A stretch of DNA of 64,000 nt from Dermacentor variabilis (Eukaryota > Arthropoda > Arachnida > Ixodida > Ixodidae). A program made the translations under genes and the position numbers. Of the stretch, positions 1-11,994 are shown one piece after another. The notes beneath the pieces were generated by a model. It made no database searches and was not told where the DNA came from. It saw only the letters and a program-made list of their open reading frames with translations. How positions within the stretch are numbered: position 1 is the first letter of the stretch; every line of letters starts with the position of its first letter. The stretch lies in the NCBI RefSeq assembly GCF_050947875.1, contig NC_134574.1:103958969-104022968 (forward strand). The letters run 5' to 3'.

Positions 1-2250
1 TTCCGAGCGACCGAGCCGGCGTTGCTCGACTCAAAGCCGACAACGCGGCTGCCGTGACGTTGAACTTGCAGCGCATAGCGTAACCGGTAAACAGCGTGTC
101 ATGAACGGAAGACGAGGAACATGAACACGCGTGCCAACCGTGGTTCAAACATAAACAGAAAACAGCGCAATGTAACAAGACGTGAGCAAGAGGCCAGGCA
201 GCATCCTGTTCTTTATCACTGTTTTCGGCTCACTGAGTCGTGAAGCAACCTGCCCGATACACGTGCGCTTCTGTGGCCCAACCTATCATTTATTCTTATT
301 TTTTTGCTACAGTGGCATATGGTCGTCTAAATTGCGATACAAATTACCGTGGAGGTTATTCCTGTGTACATATGGTCGGGGAAATTACGGCAGCGTAGCC
401 GGCCAATCCGACACACGAAGTAAACAGTGCCACCGTTTTCTTTCCAAACAAAGCTTTCAGCGCAGTCACAGATGCTGCCGTTGCACTCTGCAAGTGGGTA
501 CTGGAACGAACTTGTTTGGTGGAAAGAAATTTCGCTCGGCACTAAGAAACGAAAAGAGCGAGTGCTCGCACAGAACACGCCCTTAAATCTTCGGGACTTC
601 GGAACCATACTCACACGCAATGTTCTTAAAATCTTCACAAGAGTAGATTACACACAATCGCAACATCGGACATACTATTAGCGAAGGTATACGGTTACAG
701 GCCAATGACAAACGGCGGTTACGGGAACGAAAAGTTGCGCGAACGCGAGGGCCTTCGCGCCGACGTGAAAGGGAAACTCGGCCAAGTGAAAGTGTCGGCA
801 GCATGGACCTCGAATCACGTGCCGGCACTTGCGGCATGCCAGCAACTGCGGAGTCGGGAGGAACGAAGACCACAACGCCGAGCATTTCCTCCGAGCTGAA
901 ACCCGCGCCACGCGAGGGCAAAGCACGCACAGTGACGGCAGAACCAACGGGGCTAAAAGACAACTTTGTCCCACAAATTTTTTGGGGTCGCTAAGCAGGA
1001 TGGTGCAAACGCGGACAGCACGCGCGCTCACTCACCTGCATTCGCTGGGACGGAGACGAACGTGCAGACACGCGCACACGCACACACACACACGCGCGCC
1101 GAAGCATCCGTATGAGACGCGAGGAAAGTAACACAAAAAATGAAGCCAAAGTTGCTGCTGCTGCTATTGCTTCAGATATCGCTTGGGAAAAGAAAAAAAA
1201 AGGACGGGGTTTGCATAAAACCCGCCACGGCCCTGGGACGCCCGTTTTCTGCAAGCCGTCGTCGCTTCCGGCTCGGATGAAACGTGCGGCCTCCTCGCGA
1301 ACTTCCTCTCTCAGACGCCGCTGGCTCGCTCGCATTGAACTCTCGCGGCGCGCTTGTCCCAGCGCACCGGACCGCCAAGGTGACGTCGCTGATTGGCGCC
1401 CGTTCCCCAAAGCCTCGCACGACGCAAGCTGCTGCTGCTGCTATTAAACGGCGAACCACAGCGATCCTCGTAAAGCGCCGGCTTTCTTGGGTTTTAATCT
1501 GATCAGAGGTTCGCTCCTCGCCGAGCAGTTGTGTGCAGCGGATCCCGTATAGCTGCACCTACAGAAGGTTTCGAGATGGAAAGGACCCGACAGGGGGACG
1601 CGTAGGGGGCGTGATGAAATCTCAAAGCGCTGTTCGCCCCCGTGTAGTTAGGTGCAGCGGATGAGAAAGTGCAGAGAGCACCTGTCCAATGACAACTGTG
1701 TTTGCTAGAGGGAGAAGGCCTAGACTGGGTACCGATACGGCAGGTTGAAGGAGAAACGTATTGCGCAAATAATTTGCCCTCGCCCGCAGACGGGCCGAGC
1801 ACGTTCGGTGGTTGTTATGTCTTAGTATTTTTGTTTGCCTTTTTTTTTTCTAGGTGTGCAGAATGGCGGTGCTATGGAGGTCGACTTACGCGAAGTTCGG
1901 TCTTTGCGAAAAACACTAACGACACCCTTCGCCTCTGCGCGGAATTTTAATTGGTGGCGGGTAGTTTTTCGCCGAGGAATTCCGGGCAGCGGGGTCGAGA
2001 GGTGCACGCTCTATCTGTCGAATCGGAGATTGCCAGATAGAACGGGTTTTTGCAATGGACAGTAAGAAGAAGAGGGCTACGGCACAAGCATGGGAGCACG
2101 GCTCCGTACGACTCGGATGTTTTCCTTATATCTGCAACTGAATAAAATATGCGAGAAAGGGGGTTAAAAATAATTAATTTGCTCGCTCTCAAGCCTATTC
2201 GTGAGTGTTACAGTGTGCGAATACGTGCGCTCATAATCGAGATACGTGAT
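1..2250. other. GC-rich unique DNA, no gene supported
   Basis: No coding signal was recognised on either strand: the open frames here are short, overlap each other and have no familiar motif. About 680-1500 is clearly richer in G+C and CpG than the rest of the window. A TGACGTC (CRE-like) at 1381-1387 lies five bases before an ATTGG (inverted CCAAT) at 1392-1396. That spacing resembles a promoter, but no first exon can be tied to it. A short CA run lies at about 1079-1094. Confidence 0.4.
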
Positions 2251-2259
2251 GGATAACCT

Positions 2260-2720
2260 TGACAAGAGAGAAAGAGAGAGAGAGAAAGAAAGGATGCATA
2301 GAAAGGTAGGAAGGTTAACCAGAGGTAGTTCCAGTTGGCTACCCTGTTCGCGGGGAAGGAGTAGGGGGATGAAAAATAGAAAGAGAGCGCGAAGAGCGCA
2401 CACACACACACAGAGAGAGAGAGAGACGACCACAAACAAACCGCGTACGCTACAGAGTGGTAGGGACGGCTTTCGTAAAGTCTATCGTGAAGGTCCGTAG
2501 TTCACAGGTATCTTAGTAGCGCGAATAAGGCCTTCTGCGCGGACGTTCTTTCGGAGCACTGACCGAGACCTTTTAGGCCTGATAGTGGACCAGTGTCCAA
2601 TTGGTCGAGCACATTGCACATCACTGGCCTCTCGGCAATATAGCGCGGGACACAGCCTGTGCGAGCGCCTCATCACAGCTGCACGGTCCGCAAGTGGCGC
2701 TTGTTGGCCATTCCAATAAG
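2260..2720 (-). mobile_element. LINE 3' tail, RNase H-type family, copy 1
   Basis: Read on the minus strand this is the C-terminal end and 3' UTR of a LINE, ending in a GA/CT-rich simple repeat near 2265-2285. It aligns by eye with 15258-15720: shared blocks include the ACAAACCGCGTAC segment, the TACAGAG.GGTAG segment and the CTATCGTGAAG segment. In the second copy the minus-strand translation shows the typical tail with a CNDDETLAH-like zinc motif followed by a basic, Leu-rich end. Both copies carry stops and indels. Family knowledge: such tails follow the RNase H domain in I/LOA/R1-group elements. The boundary at the high-coordinate side is uncertain. Confidence 0.6.
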
Positions 2721-4050
2721 GAAGGCTTAAGAGTTGGCAAATGCTACGCCTTGCCACAGACGATACAGCATGGTCTACCCAGGTGGTAGATGCGCATCCG
2801 TATATCCGAACGCAAACGACACGTAATGAAACGTTAGAGTTCCACAGAGGCTCAGTCAATCGCAGCCCAGCCGCAGAGTATGTTCGCGAAAGCGCAGTCG
2901 TAACACGTAGACTACTTGCACGGAGCATATCGAGTGGCTTCGCCGGAGCGGTCAGTCCCGGTATTGTGGGGGCGCTATAACGTAAAGCTATTCCAAACTT
3001 TTCTATTCCAATTCGGCAATCAGCCATCCGCGATTGGTCCCCCCAAAACTTTCTTGGACAACTCCCACTTCACTTGTCTGTCACGCGACGTCATGAAAAC
3101 CGCGATAGCCACCCGTGCGATGTGGCACGTACACACTGACTATGCTTCATTCGACCGAACGAAAAAAAAAATGTTATTTCTGATTCAATGCCTTATCAAA
3201 ATTAGCCCTCTGCTATTGGTAAAAAGGTTTCGGGCTGTACCCACTTCACCTGTCTGTCACGCGACGTCACAAAACCTTGAAAACGCGCCGCGTCCAAGTG
3301 ACGTGTATGCGTTAAACATGTGTTACCATGCCGAACAAAACTTTTTTTTTTTTAATGAATAACCGCAAGCTGCCCTGTTCCGAAAGGAATAAAAGATGGC
3401 TGCCGCCAATCGCTCAGGCACTGGCTACTCGCACCGGCCGGAGAGCACGGGTTTATTTGCGTATAATAAAACCTTTTGGGGGCCTTTATAACATTATCGA
3501 GCCCTTTCGGCGCGTATGCGACATCGCTCTGCCAACTCTCTTTTTCCGAGGATTCGTTTTAGCGGCTTTCTTAACCTTCCGTGGCAAGCCGCCGTGCTTT
3601 CCGACCAGCTACCGCAAGCTAAGTAAGGGAAAGCGGACGAATCGCAGACGCCGGAACCCCCCTCTTCATTCTGTTATATTCAGTGCGCTGGCTCGGCCCC
3701 GTCGAAATTCTCTCCAGTTGAGCGTGCTCTTCGCCACTTGTCAGCCAATTAGATAAGAAAAACAGCTGAATGTAGGCAACGTTGTTCGCTTCGAAAACAT
3801 AAAAAAATTACTTCCTACAAACGAGGAGAGCATTTCGTTGGGCTGTTCAGGCAACGCTGCGGGGGGTCACCGCCCGATGTTTGCGCCTGCGGTTACGTAA
3901 ATCCGACGCCAGGGCACTTGGACAAAAAATATGTTGAAATAGTTTTACGTTATAGAGCCCCTGGAAGCCATTGAAAGATTAGATTGTGCTCCTCGTCATG
4001 GCTGCGATGATATGTCTGCCGAATTCCTGAGGCCGGTTGTTCATTCGCTC
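2721..4050. other. Repeat-like noncoding DNA with a duplicated segment
   Basis: No gene is supported. A segment of about 30 bases containing CTGTCACGCGACGTCA occurs near 3076 and again near 3252 in the same orientation, so part of the block is an internally duplicated interspersed repeat. A-rich runs lie at 3161-3170 and 3340-3352. Confidence 0.35.
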
Positions 4051-4302
4051 CTAAATAAATTGGCACCCTTCGGGGCTTATCTTGTGCCACAGCGATAGTC
4101 ATCTGTCTTGCCCGTATTTCCTTTCTTTTAACGCTGCGAGCCTGGTGCTCACGAACGGCTTGCGCGTTGCTAACGTGATACAGCGTCTTCGAAAGGAAAG
4201 TAGCGAACGCTGAGTTTTCTTCAAGAAAGAAAACGCAAACAAGGATAATGATGATTATCGTTGTGGGACAAGATAAGCCCCAAAGGGTGCAAACATATTT
4301 AA
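4051..4302. mobile_element. MITE-like element with terminal inverted repeats
   Basis: The left end 4063-4097 and the right end 4256-4290 are inverted copies of 35 bases with about 3 mismatches. Both contain GGGGCTTATCTTGT when read inwards. Weaker similarity (TAAATA-like) continues outward to about 4051 and 4302. The roughly 170 bases between the arms have no coding potential. Short length, inverted ends and no ORF fit a miniature inverted-repeat DNA transposon. The superfamily and target duplication could not be fixed by eye. Confidence 0.5.
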
Positions 4303-6975
4303 TGTGTCCGTGGCGCATTGCGCTTTCTACGCGTTCGAGTCATTAAAGGCTGCCCGTTAGGCAGTCTTAGTTTAGCGTTTGCAACCAAACGTAAACGCAT
4401 TACGTACGTAAAGAAATAGCGTTGTCATCACTGCGAGCGCGCCGAACATTATTGGGTTTCTGCGGTTTACGTGCGCTATGATAAAGTGCGCTATATGGCG
4501 AGTTTAACGTTCGAATGTTTGCGTACGCTAAGAAATTGCGTTGTCGAAGTGGACGACACCCATGGCTCCCGTTTCAGCGCGAGTTCTTGTGATAGCGGCG
4601 CATTGGCAGTAACTATTGAGTTGAGCATTCGCTTTCTCTAAACTCACTTGAGACGTTAGTTATGAGTGTATAAGCGCCTCCATTTTCTGATATCGTTTGG
4701 CGATTCTGGCGCCCGTACGCCTAACGAGACGCGTCGGCATAGCAACGTAGCATGGATTGTCTTGGCTTGGACACGTTTGGCCCGAGGCACCAGAGGGCGC
4801 CCTGTTTCATGACGTCTACCTTACATTTGCGCTCCCGTACGGTAAACTGACTGACTTGAAAGGACACGCACAACAATGTCCCGCAAAGGTGATTACGCTT
4901 AACGTATACGTAAGGCGACAAACGATATTCTAAACATGTCTATTGTTGTGGTGGCTCCTGTGTAATGAAATCAAGAGCAGCGCGGAATGCCGCAAGCTCT
5001 GCTACCATTGATGTGGTCGAAAGAAAAATCTTACTTGGGCTGGGACCTTACTTTATTTAAGGAAATAGGTATGTGGCTGTACAAACAAATGATCTATGAG
5101 TTCATATGGTAATCAGACAGCGTATGTTGTGCATGTCGTGCAGTTAGCGCACAACTGGAATATTGTGTTCTTTTTTTTCGGTGAAGAATATTGTCGCACC
5201 ACTTACAATTGTATCGCCTGCAGGGGCTTATTGCCTCTTGTAGAAGGTTTTCTTAGGTGACTTGGTCCATAATTGTACCAAGTCGCCATCAAAAAGAAAA
5301 GAAAGGGAAAGGAAAAAGAAAAAAGAACAAGAAATGTTAAGAGAAAGAATATAATATCAGCGGTATTTAAAAAAAAATAAACAATGCTAGCGGCATGCAC
5401 CATCTACAATGCTTCTGTCTCGTCTTCTCCGGTTTAGCTCCGCAGCGTAGATCAGTGAGGATCGTTGTGCTATTTATAAAAATTTCACCAAACGTACAAT
5501 AAAGGGACAGTATACAGAACGTAGCCAGAGAATGGATCACGCACGGAATAAATAGCTTGACATTTTTGGATTCCTGCGGCGACAGCAAAAAACAAGTGTA
5601 GTGCATAGTCGAGCTTTCGTCACAATCTGTGCAGGCAAGAAAGAAAAAAAAAGTAAAAGAGTAACAGAAAAAAGAAACAGACAAAGTGAACCAGCATTCG
5701 CACAACAGCAGTAACAGACTTGGGCAAATTCTCAAAAGCTTCTGTGGAACGAGTATCATCCGCACGGCCGGAGTTCATCGATTCACAAACAACACGTCTT
5801 ACAGAAGTTGGCACAATTCAACGGTTCACCCTTCTTGTGCTGCAATAGCACTCACTGAACGACTTTTCACACGCGTTGAAAACATAATAATGGCCTTACG
5901 GCAAACGTATACCACGTATGAAACATCTTGCCCAATGGCAAACCGTCACCGAAAATAAAATATACTTATATATGCACCAGACCCAATGCACCTTTTCGCA
6001 CCTAGTGGAAGCGAAGTTTTCGGGAAGCTGGTACCTAAATGCTGTGCGCCGCGTAATATCATGCAAGGTCGATGTTTACGCCCTGAACTGGCCACAGCTT
6101 TAATATTATGCGCCATTCATGCTAATTTCTTTCTCTATCTCTCTATGCATTGCAGCACTCGCAAGTTATGCCTGGATGCAGACGCCCGATCAGTCGGATG
6201 CGCACGCAGCCTGAGACGCCGCGAGCACAAATTCGACCCAGTGATCTAGGCAGGGACGACAGCATACGACGCTTGTCGAGGGAAGAATGGTGTTAAGATG
6301 TTTACGGGCAGAGACAAGTAGAACGCACATCTAAATACATTTAGGGATCCTGTACTCGATGTGTCAGAATGACGCATACCCATCCTTGGGGAATGGCCAA
6401 GAACCGGCTCATGAGAAGTGACGCTATATGGGGCAACACAGCGTATTTTACATTGCACAGTTGACTAAAAAAAGAAAAGAAAGAGAAGTTGGAACTTTAC
6501 TGCATAACCAGTGGGTCGATGTACAGGTACCATGTCGTGACTTCTGGTTTGATTACTTCGAACAAAGATGCGGTCGCTGGCGCTACCTTGTTGGTGGATA
6601 TTACGCGCTGAATAATCTGCAGCTCCGTCTGGCGCGATACCGACCAACTTGGCAGCCCAGTGAGAAAGTAGAATAATACAGGCAAGGAAAGTGAAGCTTT
6701 CCTTGCCCGTATTACTTTACTCGCTTGTTTGAATCGGCGAGCTGTGTAGGAAGGAAGTTTCAGTGTAGCCATCGGAGGCTCAATTCACTAAGCTTTCTTT
6801 TTTATTCCTAAGTGCTTCCTGACAGAGAAAGGTCTCCGTCGCATAAGCAGTCCGCCATGACGATTTTAGTGCACCGTCTCTTACAAAGGGTTTTAGCGAA
6901 AGCACATTCTTTTTTTTTTATTACGGGCCCCCTTTTTCCTTTGCACGCACTGCACTCATTTGTTCGCAAACCTGC
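4303..6975. other. No gene recognised
   Basis: AT-rich noncoding DNA. Frames are short and without recognised motifs. Poly-purine patches lie at 5290-5350 and 5638-5690. Several A-runs could be old retroposon tails, but no full element was recognised. Confidence 0.3.
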
Positions 6976-6979
6976 ACCT

Positions 6980-7290
6980 TCTATTTATTTATTTATACAT
7001 ACTGCAGCCTCGGTGAGGCTATTGCAGGAGTGGGTAGTGAAAAAAAAAAGGAAAGCAAGAAAACGAGATACAGGCACAAAAAAATATGAATATCAAGTAT
7101 ATGTAATTGCTTTCAAAAATTCTTGCATAGGTAAAGAGCGGATGCTTCCAGGCAGTGAATTCCAGAGTTCAATGGCCAGTGGAAAGAAGCTGTGCTTGAA
7201 CATCTCCGTTCGGCAAAAGAAAGGGATAAGGTTGAGATTATGAGAACTCCTAGTGATAGAAGGTGGACTAAAGTTCAAATAATTATGTAG
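6980..7290 (-). mobile_element. CR1/L2-like LINE 3' end
   Basis: The minus-strand frame at 7093-7278 contains FKHSFFPLAIELWNSLPGSI. This is the conserved C-terminal end of reverse transcriptase ORFs in CR1/L2/Jockey-type LINEs (pattern: hydrophobic SFFPR.I..WN.LP). A short tail ends near 6975 in a (TTTA) stretch. It is 5' truncated: only the last 60 or so residues are present. It belongs with the minus-strand copy at 55.7-56.17 kb. Confidence 0.65.
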
Positions 7291-7637
7291 TGTGTCAAGG
7301 CGCTCAGAATGAATCAGCTATATAGCAAAGTGGCTCACTAAATTGAGAAAAAGAAAGCGTGAAGAGATGCCGTTCGCATCCCCGCACGTTATAGGTATAC
7401 TCAACTACAACGGTTGTTTCTATGTATAAATTAAGTGATATTTCAAACGGCCCGTTTAGAAATAAAAGGTCGCTCCCTTCGTAGAAACGTCGTCAGCTGT
7501 GCCGGCCGTGGTGTGGCGCGTGATACGTGGTAATTACGGGGTACGTGGTAAGGCAGCATCGGTATAGACAGCCGTGCTGCTTCGAGCGAGTACAATGAAG
7601 AACAGCGTGGTTGCTTGAGCTAGTTGGTAATTCATGA

Positions 7638-7745
7638 TCAAAAATAACGTACAGCGCGAAAGACAAGGACTGCGAAGGCGACATACACAGCGATGTGTAT
7701 GTCGTCTTCGCAGTCCTTGTCTTTCGCGCTGTACGTTATTTTTGA
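7638..7745. repeat. Long near-perfect inverted repeat (hairpin)
   Basis: The left arm 7638-7689 and right arm 7694-7745 (52 bases each) are reverse complements with one mismatch, separated by a 4-base loop (GCGA). The arms contain CGTACAGCGCGAAAGACAAG. The flank TAGTTGGTAATTCATGATC at 7621-7639 resembles sequence near 15930, so the arms may be inverted ends of a PLE-related or other retroelement. No ORF is supported. Confidence 0.85.
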
Positions 7746-10450
7746 TGATGAAGAATAGCGGCGTGCTTGGCGCGAAGGGCCGCACTCGGGAATTGTCGCG
7801 GACTTTTCGCATTTTAAGGACACATCGGCGTCCTTTCGCGCTATATTGATATATATGTATATATGCAAAAATAACTTGCAATACCAAAATGCCGCGAGTA
7901 TATGCTTCCCACTCAGATATTTGCTGCTCCGGTGCGCCTTTAACGTTAGCTGACCGATGAATTGTCTGTGTTTCGAGCGTCCAGCGCGCCTGCGGCCGCA
8001 TTTTGCAACAACCGATTTCGTCTGCCATTACCCGTGCCTTTTTGTCATTGGCTTAATTGGAGGCTGCAATGCAGATTCTATTGTTGGGATCGACAGCTCC
8101 ACGCGAAGGGTGGTAGAAGAAAAGAAGAAAGAAAATTAATTTCGTCCTGAAACCATCCAAGATTATCATCTAACTAAAAAGCTGGGCCTGCAGTTGAAAC
8201 AGGCATTCGCCACACTCATTTACTGCAGACGATGTTCTCTTTGTGCTGCAGTCTGTGCAGCACCGGACGGGTGAAGCCACACATTGGTTTTCTAGTGCGA
8301 AGTCGCACATTCGTTTTTTTTTTCTCAGCGCTTGCTCGGTGAGATGCCGACTGAGCAGTCGCGTCAAACACCGTGAAAGAAATGTAAGAGAGCACCGGTT
8401 TAATAGAAGAATTTTGTGCTTGATGACGTCATAATGTGCCGGGGGGGGGTGTCATTTACATGTACTATTTGGTTTGGTGTTTCAATGCCAAATTCTGTAG
8501 GAAACAGAGCCGGCGCCCGGTAAATAGGAAGCAGTATGTTACAAATGGGGCTAGATATAAACCGAGTTGTCCTTAAGTGCTGTCCTGTATACGAGCCATT
8601 TGGCAAACAGCGGCATAAGCAGCAGCTACGTTCAGGTAAATTTGGAAGGGCTAAACAAAAGAAAACGAAGCGAGCCGTTACAAAACACGGCGCCTAAAAT
8701 TGGTTTAGCACTGTCTCAACTATGTATACTGTGCCAGTATATGCGAGTGTATGCCTGTGCCGTTTGGATGACCTTGCTGGAAACTTAAAAAGGGAAAGGT
8801 TGAAGTTTTGCGCGTACAGCATGCGTTATTTCAACAAAGGTATATCAATGTACTTTACAACTGCGTGACATGGTTGAATGTTCGGTGGTTGTGCAGCTTC
8901 AAGAAGTAGGCAACGAAGAACAGCACATTCAATGTGTAGCGTCTATCTCATGCCATGCGTTGCCGATGCATCTGGGCTGGTCTCCTCTTCTACTTTAAAA
9001 ATGTATAAATCTCAGAGGTTTTCATTACGTATACAACAATAAATTACAGTAACTTTTTTTATTATATAAACGATACCAAACCAGTCAGCCACATTCACAA
9101 GATCGCTGAAAATAAACAAGGTTGACATAAACGGAGATTTTTCAAAAATGTCCGGGTGTATAAACTCAGTTTTGCGGAAGTAGCACTTATGAAATAAAGA
9201 TACGTCACGTATATATAGACATAAAACGAAATATGTGACGAGATTGGCGTAATTGAAACTATATATCTACAGCAAGTCAGACACCCAGTCGAGAATATGC
9301 AGCAGTTAAGGCAATGTCTCCCACTGAGGCAGAAAAAAGCACGATGTTCTTGCCTAAACAATACAAGAACTTATACTTTCATGATTCCTCAGAACGGTGC
9401 ACAATATTTCAAGTTAAAGTCTGAAGAAATCATTACGTCACAGGCACCTTTCTCAAATATTTATATCTCGAGCAGTAGTCACGGATAATCCTCGGGCCAT
9501 CGTATGGGCTTCAGTGCTGCACCGCACCGGGGTACAAAAACTTCAGCTTTAGAAACACGGCAAATGTGAAGCACGATGTTTATGTGGGTATCAAGATTCA
9601 GAAAAAAAATTTAATCGGAGTCAGCATATGCATGAACAATGTGAAAAATGCCCCCGCCACTGCATACGAGACAGCGCTTCACAGGAAAGTGGATGCTCAG
9701 GATATGCAGTGACCGCGGAAGAGACATCTCAGAAGTCAGCGTTTTGGGTCGAGAGAGATCTCTTGTTTGGTCACCGTCATCGCCACACCATCATGAATCA
9801 TGACTGATGACACCGGGCTCATCAACCACCGAGTCTCCCGTCGGCAAGCCGCCGCAACTGCTTTTCACGCCCCATGTTCGTCCCGCAGCTGCCTGCTTGC
9901 CTCCGTTGATTGAAAGTTTGAAAGTTTGAAAGTTTATTTAACATAATGAACGTATACATTTGCAAAGTACACACTTTTGGGACCCAACAAATTTGTTAAA
10001 GGGTCCCTACTGGTTGTTATTAGGAAAAAAAAACACTTCTATGGCAGCTGTTTTTTTTAATACTGCAAAATCACACAAATTACCGCGCTCTTCTTTTATA
10101 CTGCACGTCGTCTTTATTCAAGCGCTGTCTGGCAGCATTTAGGGAAAGTAGTACTTAGCACAACAACACTTGGCGTTGCGAGTACGAGGTGACTGTAAGA
10201 TGCGTAACACTACTCATTCTCTTGAGCAACCTTGAGCATCGGAGCGCGAGGAGTGGTACACGAGTGTGTACCACAAACAAGGCGGTGTGCCGTCCTGTCT
10301 GTGCCTGTGCGCGTGTGAAACCATGCTTGTAAATTCAGTTAGTAAGCGAATGTTTACGAGTTTATGCAGCCCACAAAGCTGCTATGCTTACTTAGTAGAG
10401 CAGCCGGAAGGTTTGCTGTCGCAATCGAGGCTTCGCGCCTTTTGGGCGAA
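7746..10450. other. No gene recognised
   Basis: AT-rich noncoding DNA. It holds a 10-base G run near 8441-8450 and tandem GAAAGTTT units at about 9914-9939, followed by a likely repeat fragment running to about 10020. Short frames show no recognised domains. Confidence 0.3.
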
Positions 10451-10524
10451 ACTGCAATTTTTTTTTTCAATCGGTAACCTAAACGTATCTTCCTCATCTC
10501 GACTCCTGTCTGACCAGCTAATAT
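10451..10524 (-). mobile_element. LINE tail, distal part split by the gypsy insertion
   Basis: The minus-strand reading frame of the LINE tail at 14580-14800 continues here once the gypsy element and one copy of its ATAT target duplication are removed. The frame then reads through GSILAGQTGVEMRKI without a stop at the junction. So the LINE sequence predates the gypsy insertion. Confidence 0.6.
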
Positions 10525-10657
10525 TGTTGCAGGAAGAAAGCAGGCCCACGATTGTAAAATAACGTATATTTACAACTGGCGTCTATGCGTTCAGGCAACT
10601 GCCAGACTTCGTCTTCGTCTAGTCCAATCCAACTTCTTCGTTCCCTTCACCGTAACA
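10525..10657 (-). repeat. Gypsy 3' LTR
   Basis: 133 bases, matching 14446-14579 with about 4 substitutions and one single-base gap. In the element's orientation it begins TGTTACGGTG and ends TGCAACA. It is unusually short for a gypsy LTR, and no obvious TATA box or polyadenylation signal is visible. A purine-rich GGGAGGATGA at 10658-10667 (minus strand) abuts it and is a candidate polypurine tract. Confidence 0.92.
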
Positions 10658-10694
10658 TCATCCTCCCGGTGGAGTAGCTCCGTCCCGGTGCAAA

Positions 10695-11674
10695 TTATAG
10701 AGCCTCACTTAATGGGGGGACATAGGGCTTAAGCCTGGCGACGTGAACAACATCGCTGATGACTTTGGGATGCACTGAAGGCTGACCGACTGGGGCGATC
10801 TCGTATGTCACGTCGGACAGTTGGTGTAAGATCTGGTACGGACCAGAATACCGGGAAAGTAGTTTTTCCGACAATCCGACGCGACGTGACGGCGTCCAGA
10901 GAAGGACAAGGGAACCAGGTGAAAAATGGTAGTCTCGGTGCCGAAGGTCGTAGCGTCGCTTTTGAGAAGCTTACGAGGCTGTGAGGCGATGACGGGCGAC
11001 ATCTCGGGCCTGGGCGGCTAAGTCAATAGCATCGCGAGCGTAACCAGTGCTGGGTGATTGTACTGCGGAAGATAGCAACGTGTGAAAGGGCAAGGTGGGG
11101 TCGCGGCCACACAAGAGGCAAAATGGTGAAAATCCGGCAGTGTCGTGACGGGACGAGTTGTATGCGAAAGGGATGTATGGTAAAGCGACGTCCCAGTCAC
11201 GGTGATTGTCGGAAATGTACATGGCCAGCATTTCAGTTAGCGTGCGGTTGAGTCGCTCGATGAGGCCGTTCGTTTGAGGGTGGTACGCGGTAGCAATCTG
11301 GTGTTCTGTAGAGCAGGAGCGGAGCAGGTCATCGACGACCTTCGATAAAAAGTAGCGGCCGCGATCCGTCAGCAACTGGCGAAAGGCGCCGTGGTGCAGG
11401 ATGACGTCGTATAGTAAGAAGTCGGCGACATCCGTAGCGCAGCTGGTTGGTAGCGCTCGTGCGATGGCATATCTCATGGCATAATCGGTTGCTGCAGCAA
11501 TCCACTTGCTTCCTTTGATACAAATTGGAAAGGGGCCAAGGAGGTCTAGGCCCACAGGAAAGAAAGGCTCTGTGGGGATATCAATTGGTTGAAACAAACC
11601 AGCGCGATGCGTAGCAGGCGTCTTCCGGCCCTGACACAGGTCGCAAGAAATGACATAATGGCGCACAGAGCGCT
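10695..11674 (-). pseudogene. Gypsy integrase, interrupted
   Basis: In transcription order this holds the end of the integrase zinc region (CDLCQ) after a TAG at 11673-11675. The catalytic core then follows, with the three acidic positions visible in VGLDLLGPF, LLTDRGRYF and GLIERLNRTL. The frame runs 11666 to 10971, where a TAA (10971-10973) interrupts it. It stays open in the same frame beyond that stop to a terminal TAA at 10695-10697, adding a C-terminal GPY-like segment (RYSGPYQIL). Integrase inserts element DNA into the host genome. Only these two nonsense codons break an otherwise well-conserved reading frame, but the copy cannot make full-length protein. Confidence 0.88.
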
Positions 11675-11675
11675 A

Positions 11676-11990
11676 AATGCCGGGCCAGAAGAAGCGACGC
11701 CGCAGGCGGTGGTATGTACGAGTGATGCCCAGATGTCCAGCCGTAGGAGCGTCATGAAGTTGCTGGAGCACGGCTAGTCGAAGGTGCTTGGGAACGACTA
11801 GGAGGAGCTCCGGGCCGTCTGGACGAACGCTACGACGGTATAAAGTTCCATCGCGCAAGGTGAACATGCGGAGGGACGGGTCATTGGGCGAGGAGCTTAG
11901 GCGTTCCATAAGTGTTCGAATAACCAGATCTTTGCGCTACTCGTCGCCAATATGGAGGAAGCCGGAGATGGATAGAACACTGTTGTCCGA
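11676..11990 (-). pseudogene. Gypsy pre-integrase zinc region
   Basis: The minus frame here ends TYHRLRRRFFWPGI and then hits a TAG. It contains the HHCC-type zinc-binding start of integrase (LHDAPTAGHLG) typical of Ty3/gypsy elements. Upstream of it is a linker that belongs between RNase H and integrase. The preceding protease-RT frame runs into this region out of phase, so the join created by the internal deletion is not in frame. Confidence 0.82.
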
Positions 11991-11994
11991 GTCT

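Noticed and set aside
182..586. 134-codon plus-strand frame near the window start
   Set aside because: No known motif, overlaps opposite-strand frames, and the composition is that of noncoding DNA.
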